A stretch of 64,000 nucleotides of DNA, from positions 310,001-374,000 of the forward strand of contig NZ_QMEM01000004.1 in assembly GCF_003390915.1 (NCBI RefSeq). Direction: 5' to 3'. Position 1 is the first letter of the stretch; every line of letters begins with the position of its first letter. The stretch comes from Lewinella sp. IMCC34183 (GTDB lineage Bacteria; Bacteroidota; Bacteroidia; Chitinophagales; Saprospiraceae). The notes below the pieces were generated by a model, which made no database searches, had not been told where the DNA came from, and worked only from the letters and a program-made list of their open reading frames with translations. This document shows, piece by piece, positions 44,487 through 53,383 of this stretch. The position numbers were made by a program, and so were the translations under genes.

Positions 44487-46058
44487 CTACCGCGAAACGC
44501 TTTTTTCCAGCCGGTAGGTGCTCGTACCACGGTGGGTCTTCCCGAACTGGTCCGTAGCACGAACCTCGATGGTGTGCTCGCCGGGTTCGAGCCTCACCGG
44601 AATACCACCACGCCAGAGGTGGGTACTCGGGATGGGGTTGGACCCGCGGCGCCCGGCGGGGAGCTCGGGGGTGGTATCCCATTCGTAGACCGAGGCCTCG
44701 TAGGTGGGGTCCTGCTCTTCCACGTGTTCCATGGCCTTCCAGTCGCCGTCGTCCACGCGGTAGAGGACCTCGTCGCCCGCGCGGCCCATGAAGAAGTTGA
44801 CGTAGATCCCCGCCTGGGTGTTGCGGCCGTGGGCCACGACCTCGGGATTGAAGATTTCTATTTGGTAGTCTGCGGGCTTGCCGGCTACGCGGTACTCCGT
44901 CGTATAGCGGTTGCCGTCGAAGTGGAGGAAGGCGTACCCCTTGGGCGTACCGTCGCGCATGGTGGACACCGGCACGCCGTCCTCGTTCAGCCGCCCGGAA
45001 TACCAGTCGCCGGAAGTGGTGCCCACGTTGTACTCGTGGTGGGGAGTGTCGCGCTCGAAGCCTTCTTCCGGGGAGAAGTAATCCTGCCGCTGAATGTGGG
45101 TGTGGGCCGAAAGGGAGAGCGTGTGGGGAAAGTCCTTCAGGATATCGAACAGGCGCTGGCGGTCCGCATCGCGGTAGGTTTCCCCGCCGTATTCGTTGAG
45201 GGGAACGTGGAAAGCTAGTACGATCAGGTGATCTTCGGGTACGAACCGGAGGTCGTTCTCTACGAAGTTTAGCTGGTCCTCCCGGAATCCCCCCCAGTAG
45301 CCGCTGGAGTCGCGGGGGTCGGGATAGAGGATATCGTCCAGCACGATAAAGTGGACCTTGCCGTAGGTGAAGGCGTAGTTGGCCGGCCCGAAGTGTGCCT
45401 CAAAGGTTTCGTCGGATAGCTCGTCGCGGGGCGCATCAAAGTTCATATCGTGGTTGCCCATGACGTTGTACCAGGGAATACCCACCCGTTTGACGGCATC
45501 GATATAAGGTTGAAACAGGTCGAGATCGTTGCCGACCAAGTCGCCGAGGCTGAGCCCGAAGGGGATGTTTTCGATCCCCTCCACCTCAGCGACTACGCCG
45601 CGGGCGAAGAATTCGATCTCTTCGAGGGTGTACGGCTGGGGATCGCCGAAGATGAGGGCGGTGAATTGCTCGGACTCGTCGGCCGGCAACAGGCCGAAGT
45701 CGACGGAAGCCGGCAGGTCACCGGTTGCCGGTACCCCGGGGTAGTCGGACCGGGGGGAACCCTTCGGCTTGTGCCGGTAGAAATACCGGGGCCGGTTGCT
45801 CTCGTCGACGGGAACCGCGTAGCCCGCGGGCTTGACGACGGCAATGATGTTGTCGTCGCCGACCGGCAGGGAATAGTTGCCGGAAGCGTCGGTCTGCACG
45901 ACCCGTTCGCCGTTGGTAACGCTGACGGCGGCGATCCCCTTTTCGTTGCGGTCCCGCCGGCCGTTACCGTTGGCGTCGGCGTACACGGTACCGGTAGCGG
46001 TTTCCTGCGCGGTGAGGCCCAGGGAAGATAGCAGAAGGAAGTATGCGATAAATTTCAT
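44487..46058 (-). CDS. Secreted calcineurin-like metallophosphoesterase
   Basis: The start chosen is ATG 46056-46058, giving 523 residues with a signal peptide (IAYFLLLSSLGLTAQ). An N-terminal SdrD/MetallophosN-type beta domain (TVYADANGNGRRDRNEKG, YSLPVGDDNIIAVVKPAGY) is followed by the phosphoesterase core with metal ligands in FGDPQPYT, LGDLVGNDLD, VMGNHDMNFD, LAFHVPL and LSAHTHIQ. A C-terminal beta domain of about 130 residues ends in RGTSTYRLEKS. It is the third gene of a SusC-SusD operon (17 bases after SusD), so it probably acts on a phosphate-containing substrate taken up by that pair. Confidence 0.92.
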   Translation of the reverse strand: MKFIAYFLLLSSLGLTAQETATGTVYADANGNGRRDRNEKGIAAVSVTNGERVVQTDASGNYSLPVGDDNIIAVVKPAGYAVPVDESNRPRYFYRHKPKGSPRSDYPGVPATGDLPASVDFGLLPADESEQFTALIFGDPQPYTLEEIEFFARGVVAEVEGIENIPFGLSLGDLVGNDLDLFQPYIDAVKRVGIPWYNVMGNHDMNFDAPRDELSDETFEAHFGPANYAFTYGKVHFIVLDDILYPDPRDSSGYWGGFREDQLNFVENDLRFVPEDHLIVLAFHVPLNEYGGETYRDADRQRLFDILKDFPHTLSLSAHTHIQRQDYFSPEEGFERDTPHHEYNVGTTSGDWYSGRLNEDGVPVSTMRDGTPKGYAFLHFDGNRYTTEYRVAGKPADYQIEIFNPEVVAHGRNTQAGIYVNFFMGRAGDEVLYRVDDGDWKAMEHVEEQDPTYEASVYEWDTTPELPAGRRGSNPIPSTHLWRGGIPVRLEPGEHTIEVRATDQFGKTHRGTSTYRLEKSVSR

Positions 46059-46074
46059 GGCAGCTTTTAGGGGG

Positions 46075-47514
46075 TTAATCGGTGGTATCCCACCAGACCC
46101 GGGTGTTAATATCGTCGGGGCCTCCAAGCAGGTCAAGCCCGGTCCGGTAGTTGCTCTCGTTGTTGATGCGGACATCCTGGGGGTAGAAGAACCGCGCGGG
46201 CATGCGACGGTCGTTCAGCATCGCCTCGGTGGTTGGCAGTTCGGGCAGTCCGGTCCGGCGGTACTCCAGCCACTGCTGATAATCAACAAAATACAAAGCG
46301 TAGTACTTCTGAAGCATGATGCGCGCGAGGGTACCGTCGTAGGCAGCTGCCGCCGTACCGAAGTAATCGTCGGGAACCGTGGCCCCGAGTTGCTCGATCG
46401 CGGCCGTCACCCCCGCTTCGTAGTGCTCTTTGGCACCGTCGGTATACCCGCGCTGGGCCAGTTCGGCCCTGATAAATTCCACCTCCGCGTAGGTCAGGAA
46501 GAAGATCTCCATGGGATTTTCCACCTGCTCGATGTTGAGGGTGGAGGCATTGTAGGTAAACTGGGATTCCGGGCCGGCATACGCGCTGGGAATACCGCGG
46601 TAGCCGATGCTCTGGTTGGCGGAATCCCGCGCCAGGGTGGCGATGACCGGCCGGCGCGGGTCGTCGACCGCGTTGAGGTAATCCAGGAAGAAGGTGGTCA
46701 TTTTGGTGCTCAGCCGGAAATCCTGGGGGCGGCCCCACGGAGAAACGTTCGGCGTGACGCCGGTCACCTCCAGGACGGCAGACTCCCCGGTGGAGGTGAA
46801 GACGGGATACCGCTCGGGAGCATTGAGCAATTCCGCTACCCGCCCGAAGGAGCCGAAGGTCTCCCGGCCGGATATCCGCAGCAGCAGGCGCAGGTGCAGT
46901 GAATTCGTGAATTTCCGCCAGCGGCTTACGTCGTTCTGAAACAGGATGTCGGGCGCGTAGACCATGTCCCGGTCTTCCTCGTAGAGCGTATTGGCCCGTT
47001 CCAGGTCGCCCAGGATCGTGGCGTACACCTCCTCCTGGGAGTTGAAGGCGGGGTACAGCTTACCCTCCTCCCCACGGGAGGCCTCCTCTAGCGGTACCGG
47101 GCCGAACAGGTCGGTCAGGTTGGCGTACACCATGGCGTTCAGGGTGAGCGCGATGGCTTCGTAGTTGGGGTCTTCCGCCTCTACGGCGGCCGCGCGCATC
47201 TCCTTGATATTGTTGGCGATGCGGTAATACCAGTACCAGGAGGAATTGCCGATGTTCTGGCTGACGTCGTAGCGGTGTAGCCCACCGGATACACTGGGGA
47301 AGGGTACGGTGACCTGCATGAGGTCGAAGGTGATGGCGTGGCTCCGGCCGGCGTTGTGGGTGGCCAGGTCGTAGAGGATGGGGTTGACGAGCGTACCGGG
47401 ACTAATGGTGGCGATCCGGTTGGGGTCCTCGTTCACCTCCGCGAAGTCCCCGGTGCAGCCGCCGAGTAGGAGGAGGATAAGCAGGGCTAGCCAGGAGAAT
47501 GCTGGATATTTCAT
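46075..47514 (-). CDS. SusD-like lipoprotein of the phosphoesterase locus
   Basis: The start chosen is ATG 47512-47514, giving 479 residues with lipobox LLLGGC (Cys near 20). It belongs to the SusD-like group with an FAEVNEDPNRIATISPGTL start and mid-region motifs NAMVYANLTDLFGPVPLEEASRG, RWRKFTNSLHLRLLLRISG and WLEYRRTGLPEL. This subgroup differs from the RagB/SusD type of the arabinan locus and often goes with peptide or small-molecule SusC partners. It starts 13 bases after the SusC stop. Confidence 0.92.
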   Translation of the reverse strand: MKYPAFSWLALLILLLLGGCTGDFAEVNEDPNRIATISPGTLVNPILYDLATHNAGRSHAITFDLMQVTVPFPSVSGGLHRYDVSQNIGNSSWYWYYRIANNIKEMRAAAVEAEDPNYEAIALTLNAMVYANLTDLFGPVPLEEASRGEEGKLYPAFNSQEEVYATILGDLERANTLYEEDRDMVYAPDILFQNDVSRWRKFTNSLHLRLLLRISGRETFGSFGRVAELLNAPERYPVFTSTGESAVLEVTGVTPNVSPWGRPQDFRLSTKMTTFFLDYLNAVDDPRRPVIATLARDSANQSIGYRGIPSAYAGPESQFTYNASTLNIEQVENPMEIFFLTYAEVEFIRAELAQRGYTDGAKEHYEAGVTAAIEQLGATVPDDYFGTAAAAYDGTLARIMLQKYYALYFVDYQQWLEYRRTGLPELPTTEAMLNDRRMPARFFYPQDVRINNESNYRTGLDLLGGPDDINTRVWWDTTD

Positions 47515-47527
47515 ACGGAAGGGGAGC

Positions 47528-50500
47528 TTAGAGGGTGAGCTTGAGGTTGAAGCCGTAAGTGGCCGGAGAGGGCATCTGGCCGATCTCGGCACCCGGCAGG
47601 AAGGTGTCGCCATTCAGGGTCGCCGTCTCGGGATCGTAGATCGGGAAGTCGGAAAGTACCGCCAGGTTGCGGCCGAAGAGGCCGAGTTGCAAGCCCTCTA
47701 TATGTATGTTCTTCAGCCAGTTGCCGGTAAAGGTGTACTGGAGGCTCACTTCCCGTAGCTTCAGGTAGGAGGCATCGAAGGAGTTGGATTCCACGTTCGC
47801 GCGCCGGTAGTAGCGGGTGTACCAGTCCGGGGTCAGGGCTTCGGTAGTGTTGGGAGAATAGGTGCCGTCCTTGTTGACCACCACGCCGTCGCCTACGATG
47901 TAACCCGTTTCCCGCCCCGCAAAGGTGGAGCGCAGCTTACCCTGCTCCACGAGCTTGTGGTGGGTCTGGGAATAGATGATGCCGCCGTACTGCCCGTCGA
48001 GGGTAACGTTGAGGGTGGCCTTGCCCAGGCTAAAGCTGTTGAACAGGCCGGCCTTCCAGTCGGGAGCGGCGTCGCCGATGTAGGAGATATCGCTGGGGTA
48101 AGCCGGCAGCCCGGCGGCGTCGTACACGATCTGCCCGTCGGGTGAGCGCACGAACGCCGCACCGTAAATCGCGGTGGTGGTGCCCCCTTCTTTGGCGATG
48201 ATCGTAGCCTGCCCGGCGGAGCCGATTTCCTGCTGGCCCTGGATGCCGTCGGCCAGCGCGAGTACCTCGTTCCAGTTGCGCGAGAAGGTGAGCGTACTGG
48301 TCCAGTTGAGCGTTTCGGTTTGTACCGGCTTGCCGGTAAGGGTCAGCTCCACGCCGCGGTTGCGCACCTCCCCGCTGTTAAGCACCGCCGAACTGTAGCC
48401 GGTGGTGATGTCAAGGGGGATGGAGATGATCTGGTTCTTCGTGGTGGTCTGGTACACCGTGAGGTCCACGTTCAACCGGCTCTTCAGGAAGCGCGCCTCC
48501 ACGCCGGTTTCGTAGCTGGTGGTGATCTCCGGTTTGAAGTTGGGATTGTACAGGTTGGTCGACAGGGAGGCGGAACTGGGGAAGGCGCTCTGGCTGTAAT
48601 ACTTACTGGTGCGGTAGGGGTCGGTGTCGTTGCCGACCTGCGCGAAGGAGAAGCGGTACTTCAGGAAGCGCAACGCCCCGGGCAGTTCGAAAAGCTCCGA
48701 GAGGATGACGCTTACGTTGGCCGAGGGGTAGAAGAAGGAATTGTTCTGCACCGGCAGGGTACTCGACCAGTCGTTGCGGCCGGTCAGGTCCAGAAAGACC
48801 TTCTCGTCGTACGACAGGGACAACAGCCCGTAGAGACTGTTGACCTTCCGGTTGCGGTCGTACGTCTGGACGATGGGGTTGTTCACGCCGTTGGCCAGTT
48901 TGTACGTGCCGGGCACCACCAGGGCGTCCACGTAGGCATCCGTGCGGCGGTAGCGGTAGTCCAGGGCGTTGCCCCCCAGGGAAGCGGAATAGCTGAACCG
49001 GTCGGTAAACTGGTCCGAATAGCTTAGTAGAAAGTCGGAATTCACTTCCTGCTTGAAGACGTTTTGCTTTTCGTAAAAGCCCCGCTCGTAGCGGTTGATG
49101 CTGTACGGGCGCTTTTGTTCCCGGTCCTGGTAGTACGTATTCAGCGAGGTACGCAACATCAACTCCAGCCGCGGGGCCAGATCGATCCGGGTAAAGATGT
49201 TGCCGACGAGCTGGTTGCTGGCCAGGGAGTTGGTCGCCTCGTAGGCGATGAGAAAGGGGTTATCAATGTAGGAGCTGTAGGGCTGGATTTGCTGGATCTG
49301 CCGCTGCCCGTCCTGCCAGATCGGCCGGTACCAGTCGAGGTCCACGTTCGGGTTCTGAAAGATCATGAAGTAGGCGATCGATCCGTTGTTGTAGCCGGTG
49401 CTGGGGAGGTTGTCGCTGCTGCGGTTGTTGTAGTTGATGACCGAGCCGACCTTGATCCGGTCGGACACCTGGTAGTCGGCATTGATGGAGGCGGTGAGCC
49501 GCTCGAAGCCCGTATTGGGCATGATCCACTCGTTCTTGGAGTGACCGGCCGAGAGGCGCATGGAGCCCTGTTCGTTGCCGCCCTGGAGGGAGACATTGTT
49601 GTTGTAGGTCACGCCCGTTCGCCAGAAATCCTTGCGGTTATCGGGATAGGCGCGCCAGGGCCGCCGCTCCGCCGACTGCCCCTCGGTCGCCGGATCGTAC
49701 TGGTAGAACGACTGGCCGGCGAAGGCCGGCCCCCAGGCACTGCTGGTACTGCCGGTGTTGTTGCCGTCCTCGGAGGAGCCGTAGGAATAGTAGGGGTCGC
49801 CGTTCGCGTCGAAGCTCCTGCCGGTACCCTGTCCGTATTCATACTGCCAGTCGGGCCACCGCTGGATGTGGTCGAGGGCAATGCTGGAGTTATAGGTAAC
49901 GCCGAGACCGGGAGTTTTCCGGCCCGACTTTGTCGTGATGACCAGTGCCCCGTTGGCCGCCCGGCTGCCGTAGAGCGCGGTGGCTCCGGGACCTTTGAGT
50001 ACCGTCACGCTCTCGATGTCTTCCAGGTTAAGGTCCGAGATGGCGTTGCCGTAGTCGATCGGCGAGTCGCTGCCGCCGTAGGCGCTCGAGGAGCCGGAGG
50101 CGGTCAACTCCTGGGAGACGGGCACGCCGTCGACGACGATCAGGGCGTAGTTCCCGTTGGGGTCCAGGGAATTGTTTCCCCGTAGGGTAATCTGCTGGGA
50201 GCCCATCGGCCCGGAACCGGCCTGGGTGATGTTGAGCCCGGCTACCTTTCCCTTCAGGCCCGACGTCCAGTTGTTGGGTACGGTCTGGGCCAGGTTGTCG
50301 GCCTGTACGGTCGCCTGGGAAAAACCCAGTTTCTTCTCCTCCCGTTTGATGCCGAGGGCGGTGACCACCACCTCGTTGAAGGAGTTGACGTTGTCGGACA
50401 GCGTGATGTCCTGCGCGGCACCGGGAGTCGCCGTGACCGTTTTGCTGCCGAAGCCGACATAGGAAACCTCCAGTTCGGCGGGGGTCGTGGTTACGGGTAG

Positions 50501-50743
50501 TACGAAGCGGCCGTCGTAGTCCGTCACCGTCCCGTTGGTGGTCCCCCGCTCGCGTACGGTAGCGCCCGGCAGCGGCAGCCCCCCCGTATCGTGTACCGTG
50601 CCCCGGACGGTGTCGCGCACGACCGGTGCGCCGACCGGCGGCGCCGCCACCGACGCCTGCCCCGACAGGGAGGGCAGCAGTATGCCGTGCACACAGCACA
50701 TACACAATAGGAGGCGGAGACTCAGGTGGTAAAACGTTCCCAT
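47528..50743 (-). CDS. SusC/RagA-family TonB-linked outer-membrane transporter of the phosphoesterase locus
   Basis: The start chosen is ATG 50741-50743, giving 1071 residues (MGTFYHLSLRLLLCMCC...). A regulatory domain (VRGTVHDTGGLPLPGATVRE) and VVTALGIKREEKKLGFS lead into the plug (LNITQAGSGPMGSQQITLRG, ALIVVDGVPVSQEL, GSRAANGALVITTKSG) and a full barrel ending ...YGFNLKLTL. It is intact, unlike the related SusC at 55194-57645, and belongs to the same TALGxxREEK subfamily. It imports an unknown substrate with the SusD protein encoded next. Confidence 0.94.
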   Translation of the reverse strand: MGTFYHLSLRLLLCMCCVHGILLPSLSGQASVAAPPVGAPVVRDTVRGTVHDTGGLPLPGATVRERGTTNGTVTDYDGRFVLPVTTTPAELEVSYVGFGSKTVTATPGAAQDITLSDNVNSFNEVVVTALGIKREEKKLGFSQATVQADNLAQTVPNNWTSGLKGKVAGLNITQAGSGPMGSQQITLRGNNSLDPNGNYALIVVDGVPVSQELTASGSSSAYGGSDSPIDYGNAISDLNLEDIESVTVLKGPGATALYGSRAANGALVITTKSGRKTPGLGVTYNSSIALDHIQRWPDWQYEYGQGTGRSFDANGDPYYSYGSSEDGNNTGSTSSAWGPAFAGQSFYQYDPATEGQSAERRPWRAYPDNRKDFWRTGVTYNNNVSLQGGNEQGSMRLSAGHSKNEWIMPNTGFERLTASINADYQVSDRIKVGSVINYNNRSSDNLPSTGYNNGSIAYFMIFQNPNVDLDWYRPIWQDGQRQIQQIQPYSSYIDNPFLIAYEATNSLASNQLVGNIFTRIDLAPRLELMLRTSLNTYYQDREQKRPYSINRYERGFYEKQNVFKQEVNSDFLLSYSDQFTDRFSYSASLGGNALDYRYRRTDAYVDALVVPGTYKLANGVNNPIVQTYDRNRKVNSLYGLLSLSYDEKVFLDLTGRNDWSSTLPVQNNSFFYPSANVSVILSELFELPGALRFLKYRFSFAQVGNDTDPYRTSKYYSQSAFPSSASLSTNLYNPNFKPEITTSYETGVEARFLKSRLNVDLTVYQTTTKNQIISIPLDITTGYSSAVLNSGEVRNRGVELTLTGKPVQTETLNWTSTLTFSRNWNEVLALADGIQGQQEIGSAGQATIIAKEGGTTTAIYGAAFVRSPDGQIVYDAAGLPAYPSDISYIGDAAPDWKAGLFNSFSLGKATLNVTLDGQYGGIIYSQTHHKLVEQGKLRSTFAGRETGYIVGDGVVVNKDGTYSPNTTEALTPDWYTRYYRRANVESNSFDASYLKLREVSLQYTFTGNWLKNIHIEGLQLGLFGRNLAVLSDFPIYDPETATLNGDTFLPGAEIGQMPSPATYGFNLKLTL

Positions 50744-50958
50744 ACTGGCTTGGTCTAGAGGGTAGCTGATAAGTCTGATAGAGCGCTGAAACAGAAGGCG
50801 GTAGGTAATAGCCGTAAAGGACGCCAGCCCGTGCAAAGCACAGGTAAACTCACATTAAACCTCCGTTAATTGACTTCGCCGGGGTGCCAAATCCGCTGGT
50901 TTTCCCCGACAGACCCCGCACCCGCACCCCCTGCGCCCAAAAAATTGGCTAGGAGCCC

Positions 50959-51010
50959 TTGTCAGTTTCCGAGACTTACTTACTTTTGCTTTTAATTGGA
51001 CTTAGTCTAA
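50959..51010 (+). promoter_or_regulatory. Promoter and candidate operator of the siderophore-type receptor
   Basis: TTG at 50959-50961, a 19-base spacer and TACTTTTG at 50981-50988 form a very good Bacteroidota promoter. Just downstream TTAGTCTAA (51002-51010) is a 4-1-4 palindrome within an A/T-rich stretch before the ATG at 51025. It could bind an iron-responsive repressor, but I cannot name which. Confidence 0.6.
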
Positions 51011-51024
51011 ATAAAGTAAAAGAC

Positions 51025-53352
51025 ATGAGAGCACCATTATTCCTTGCCCTGCTGGCACTGACCACTACCCTCTCCGCCCAGCACGGCGCCCTTAGCGGAT
51101 CGGTCGTGAACGAAGCCGACCGACCCCTGCAGTTCGTGGGCGTAAGTCTGGAGGGCACCACCCGTGGAGTCGAATCCGGTCGCGACGGCAACTTCCGGCT
51201 GGAAAGGATCCCCGCCGGCGACTATGTGGTGCTCCTTTCGGGTATCGGCCTGGCGAACGAGCGCGTGAACGTGCGCATCAGCGACGGACAGACCACGGAC
51301 GTGGGCCGCATCCGCCTGACCGTACAGGACGAGCAGCTGGCCGAGGTGGTGGTACGCAGCGGCCGCGATAATTACGCGCAATCGGCGACCTCACCGTCAC
51401 TGCGCCTACAGACGCCCATCGCCAAGCTGCCGCAGAACATCCAGGTGGTAAGCGAAGAGCTGGTGCGCGACCAGCAGATCACCAACATCATGCAGGGACT
51501 GTCGCGCAACGTCAGCGGGGTCACGATGCTGGAGCACTGGGGCAACTTCGCGCGCCTCAACATGCGGGGCTTCCGCATCCCGGCCTTCCGCAACGGCTTT
51601 AACGTGAGCGACAGCTGGGGCCCCTTGTCGGAAGACATGAGCCTGGTCGAGCGGATCGAATTCGTGAAGGGGCCGGCCGGCTTTATGCTCTCGGCCGGCG
51701 AGCCCGGCGGCCTCTACAACGTGGTGACCAAGCAGCCCACCGACCGGCCCGTCGGCGAAGTGACCCTGATGGGCGGCAGCTTCGACTACTACCGCGGTGC
51801 CCTCGACCTCGGCGGGCGGCTGACCAAGAACGGCAAGCTGCTCTACCGCCTCAACGGCATGTACCAGACCTCCGACACCCACCGCGGCGATGAGGACGCG
51901 CAGCGACTGACCATCGCCCCGGCCCTGACCTACCGCTTCTCCGACCGGACCACCCTGACCGGCGAGGTCATCTACCAGCAGGCCGAGAGCTTCCTCGGCT
52001 CGGCCTACATCTTCGCACCGGTGAGCGCGGGCTACGGTAGCCTCGACCGCGACTTCCGCTTCGTGGACCCCGACTACCCCGCCACCGACATCACCGAATC
52101 CACGGTCCGCCTCAACTTCAACCACCGCTTTTCCCCGGACTGGCAGGCCACCGTACAGGTCGCCCGCCTCGACTACGAGCAGGAGGGCTACTCGGCCTGG
52201 ATCGCGAGCCTGGAGGACAACGGCGACGTGTACCGTACCGTGAGCCTGTGGGATGCCCTCTCGCTCGGCAACTACGCCCAGGCCTTCGTGAACGGTGAAG
52301 CCCGTACCGGCCAGGTGAGCCACACCCTGCTGGCCGGACTCGACTATACGGACAAGGAGTACTATGCGGACTTCTACAGCTCGCAGACCGAGGAAACCCC
52401 CTTTAACATCTACGCGCCCGGCGACGGCCGCTTCGGGGCGCTCACCTTCGACCGCTCGCAGGACCTGCGCGACCGCTACCCCGACCCCTACAACGGCTTT
52501 CGGTCTACGGCCCTCTACGTGCAGGACGAACTCGGCTTCTTCGGGGACCGCCTGCGGGTGACGCTCGCCGGCCGCTTCACCCACCTGGAAACCGTGGGTA
52601 AGGATGCGGCGGACGACACCTTCACCCCGCGCGTCGGCGTCAGCTACGACGTACTGCCCGACCTGGCGGTGTACGCCCTCTACGACGAGTCGTTCCTGCC
52701 CAGCAACGGCGTCAGCGCCGACGACGAACCCTTCGATCCGGTCCGCGCCCGCGACGTCGAGGGCGGCGTGAAGAAGTCCTTCTTCGACGGCAAACTGCGG
52801 GCCGCCCTCGGGGCCTACCGCATCACGAAGAACAACGTGCTCGTCACCGACCCCGAGAATACCATGTTTTCCATCCAGCTGGGCGAGATCCGCTCAAAAG
52901 GCTTCGAATTCGACCTGCAGGGCGAGCTCTACCCCGGCCTCAACCTCGTCCTGAACTACGCCAACACCAACGTGGAGATCACCGAGGACAGCGACCCCAG
53001 CCTGATCGGCACCCGCGTGGCCGGTCACGCCGAGCACGTCACCAACGGCTGGCTCACCTACGCCTTCGGCCGCACCTCCGCCCTGGCCGGCTTCGGGGCC
53101 TCGCTGGGCTACCAGTACCAGATCAACCGCTCGACCTGGACCTGGGGCGCCGACAACCAGACCGACCTGCCCGACTACTTCCGCATGGACGGTGGCCTGT
53201 TCTGGAAGAACGACAAGTTCCGCGTGCAGCTCAACGTCAACAACCTGCTGAACGAATACCTCTACTCCGGCGCCAACTACGGCAGCTACCTCTACTGGCA
53301 GTCCGAGCCCGGCATCAACGGCCGCCTGGCCGTCACCTACCGCTTCCGCTAA
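51025..53352 (+). CDS. TonB-dependent siderophore-type receptor
   Basis: A start at ATG 51025 gives 775 residues with a signal peptide (LFLALLALTTTLSAQ). A short carboxypeptidase-like domain (ALSGSVVNEADRPLQFVGV) is followed by the plug with IAKLPQNIQVVSEELVRDQ, typical of FhuA/FpvA-type receptors, then VEFVKGPAGF-like IEFVKGPAGFMLSAGEPGG and VVTKQPT. The barrel ends in PGINGRLAVTYRFR, with a C-terminal aromatic-Arg. It should import ferric chelates. It is followed by a PepSY membrane protein, a usual partner in iron release. Confidence 0.93.
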   Translation: MRAPLFLALLALTTTLSAQHGALSGSVVNEADRPLQFVGVSLEGTTRGVESGRDGNFRLERIPAGDYVVLLSGIGLANERVNVRISDGQTTDVGRIRLTVQDEQLAEVVVRSGRDNYAQSATSPSLRLQTPIAKLPQNIQVVSEELVRDQQITNIMQGLSRNVSGVTMLEHWGNFARLNMRGFRIPAFRNGFNVSDSWGPLSEDMSLVERIEFVKGPAGFMLSAGEPGGLYNVVTKQPTDRPVGEVTLMGGSFDYYRGALDLGGRLTKNGKLLYRLNGMYQTSDTHRGDEDAQRLTIAPALTYRFSDRTTLTGEVIYQQAESFLGSAYIFAPVSAGYGSLDRDFRFVDPDYPATDITESTVRLNFNHRFSPDWQATVQVARLDYEQEGYSAWIASLEDNGDVYRTVSLWDALSLGNYAQAFVNGEARTGQVSHTLLAGLDYTDKEYYADFYSSQTEETPFNIYAPGDGRFGALTFDRSQDLRDRYPDPYNGFRSTALYVQDELGFFGDRLRVTLAGRFTHLETVGKDAADDTFTPRVGVSYDVLPDLAVYALYDESFLPSNGVSADDEPFDPVRARDVEGGVKKSFFDGKLRAALGAYRITKNNVLVTDPENTMFSIQLGEIRSKGFEFDLQGELYPGLNLVLNYANTNVEITEDSDPSLIGTRVAGHAEHVTNGWLTYAFGRTSALAGFGASLGYQYQINRSTWTWGADNQTDLPDYFRMDGGLFWKNDKFRVQLNVNNLLNEYLYSGANYGSYLYWQSEPGINGRLAVTYRFR

Positions 53353-53383
53353 CCAGCAACCAGCAACCAGCAACCAGCAACCA
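53352..53383. repeat. 7-bp tandem repeat between receptor and PepSY genes
   Basis: The unit AACCAGC is repeated four times, followed by AACCAG, and spans the receptor stop to the GTG of the next gene. It fills the ribosome-binding region, so copy-number change would move that start relative to the receptor stop. Confidence 0.85.

Noticed and set aside
51002-51010. TTAGTCTAA called as a Fur box.
   Set aside because: Nine bases are too few and do not match the Fur consensus; kept only as an unnamed palindrome near an iron-uptake promoter.
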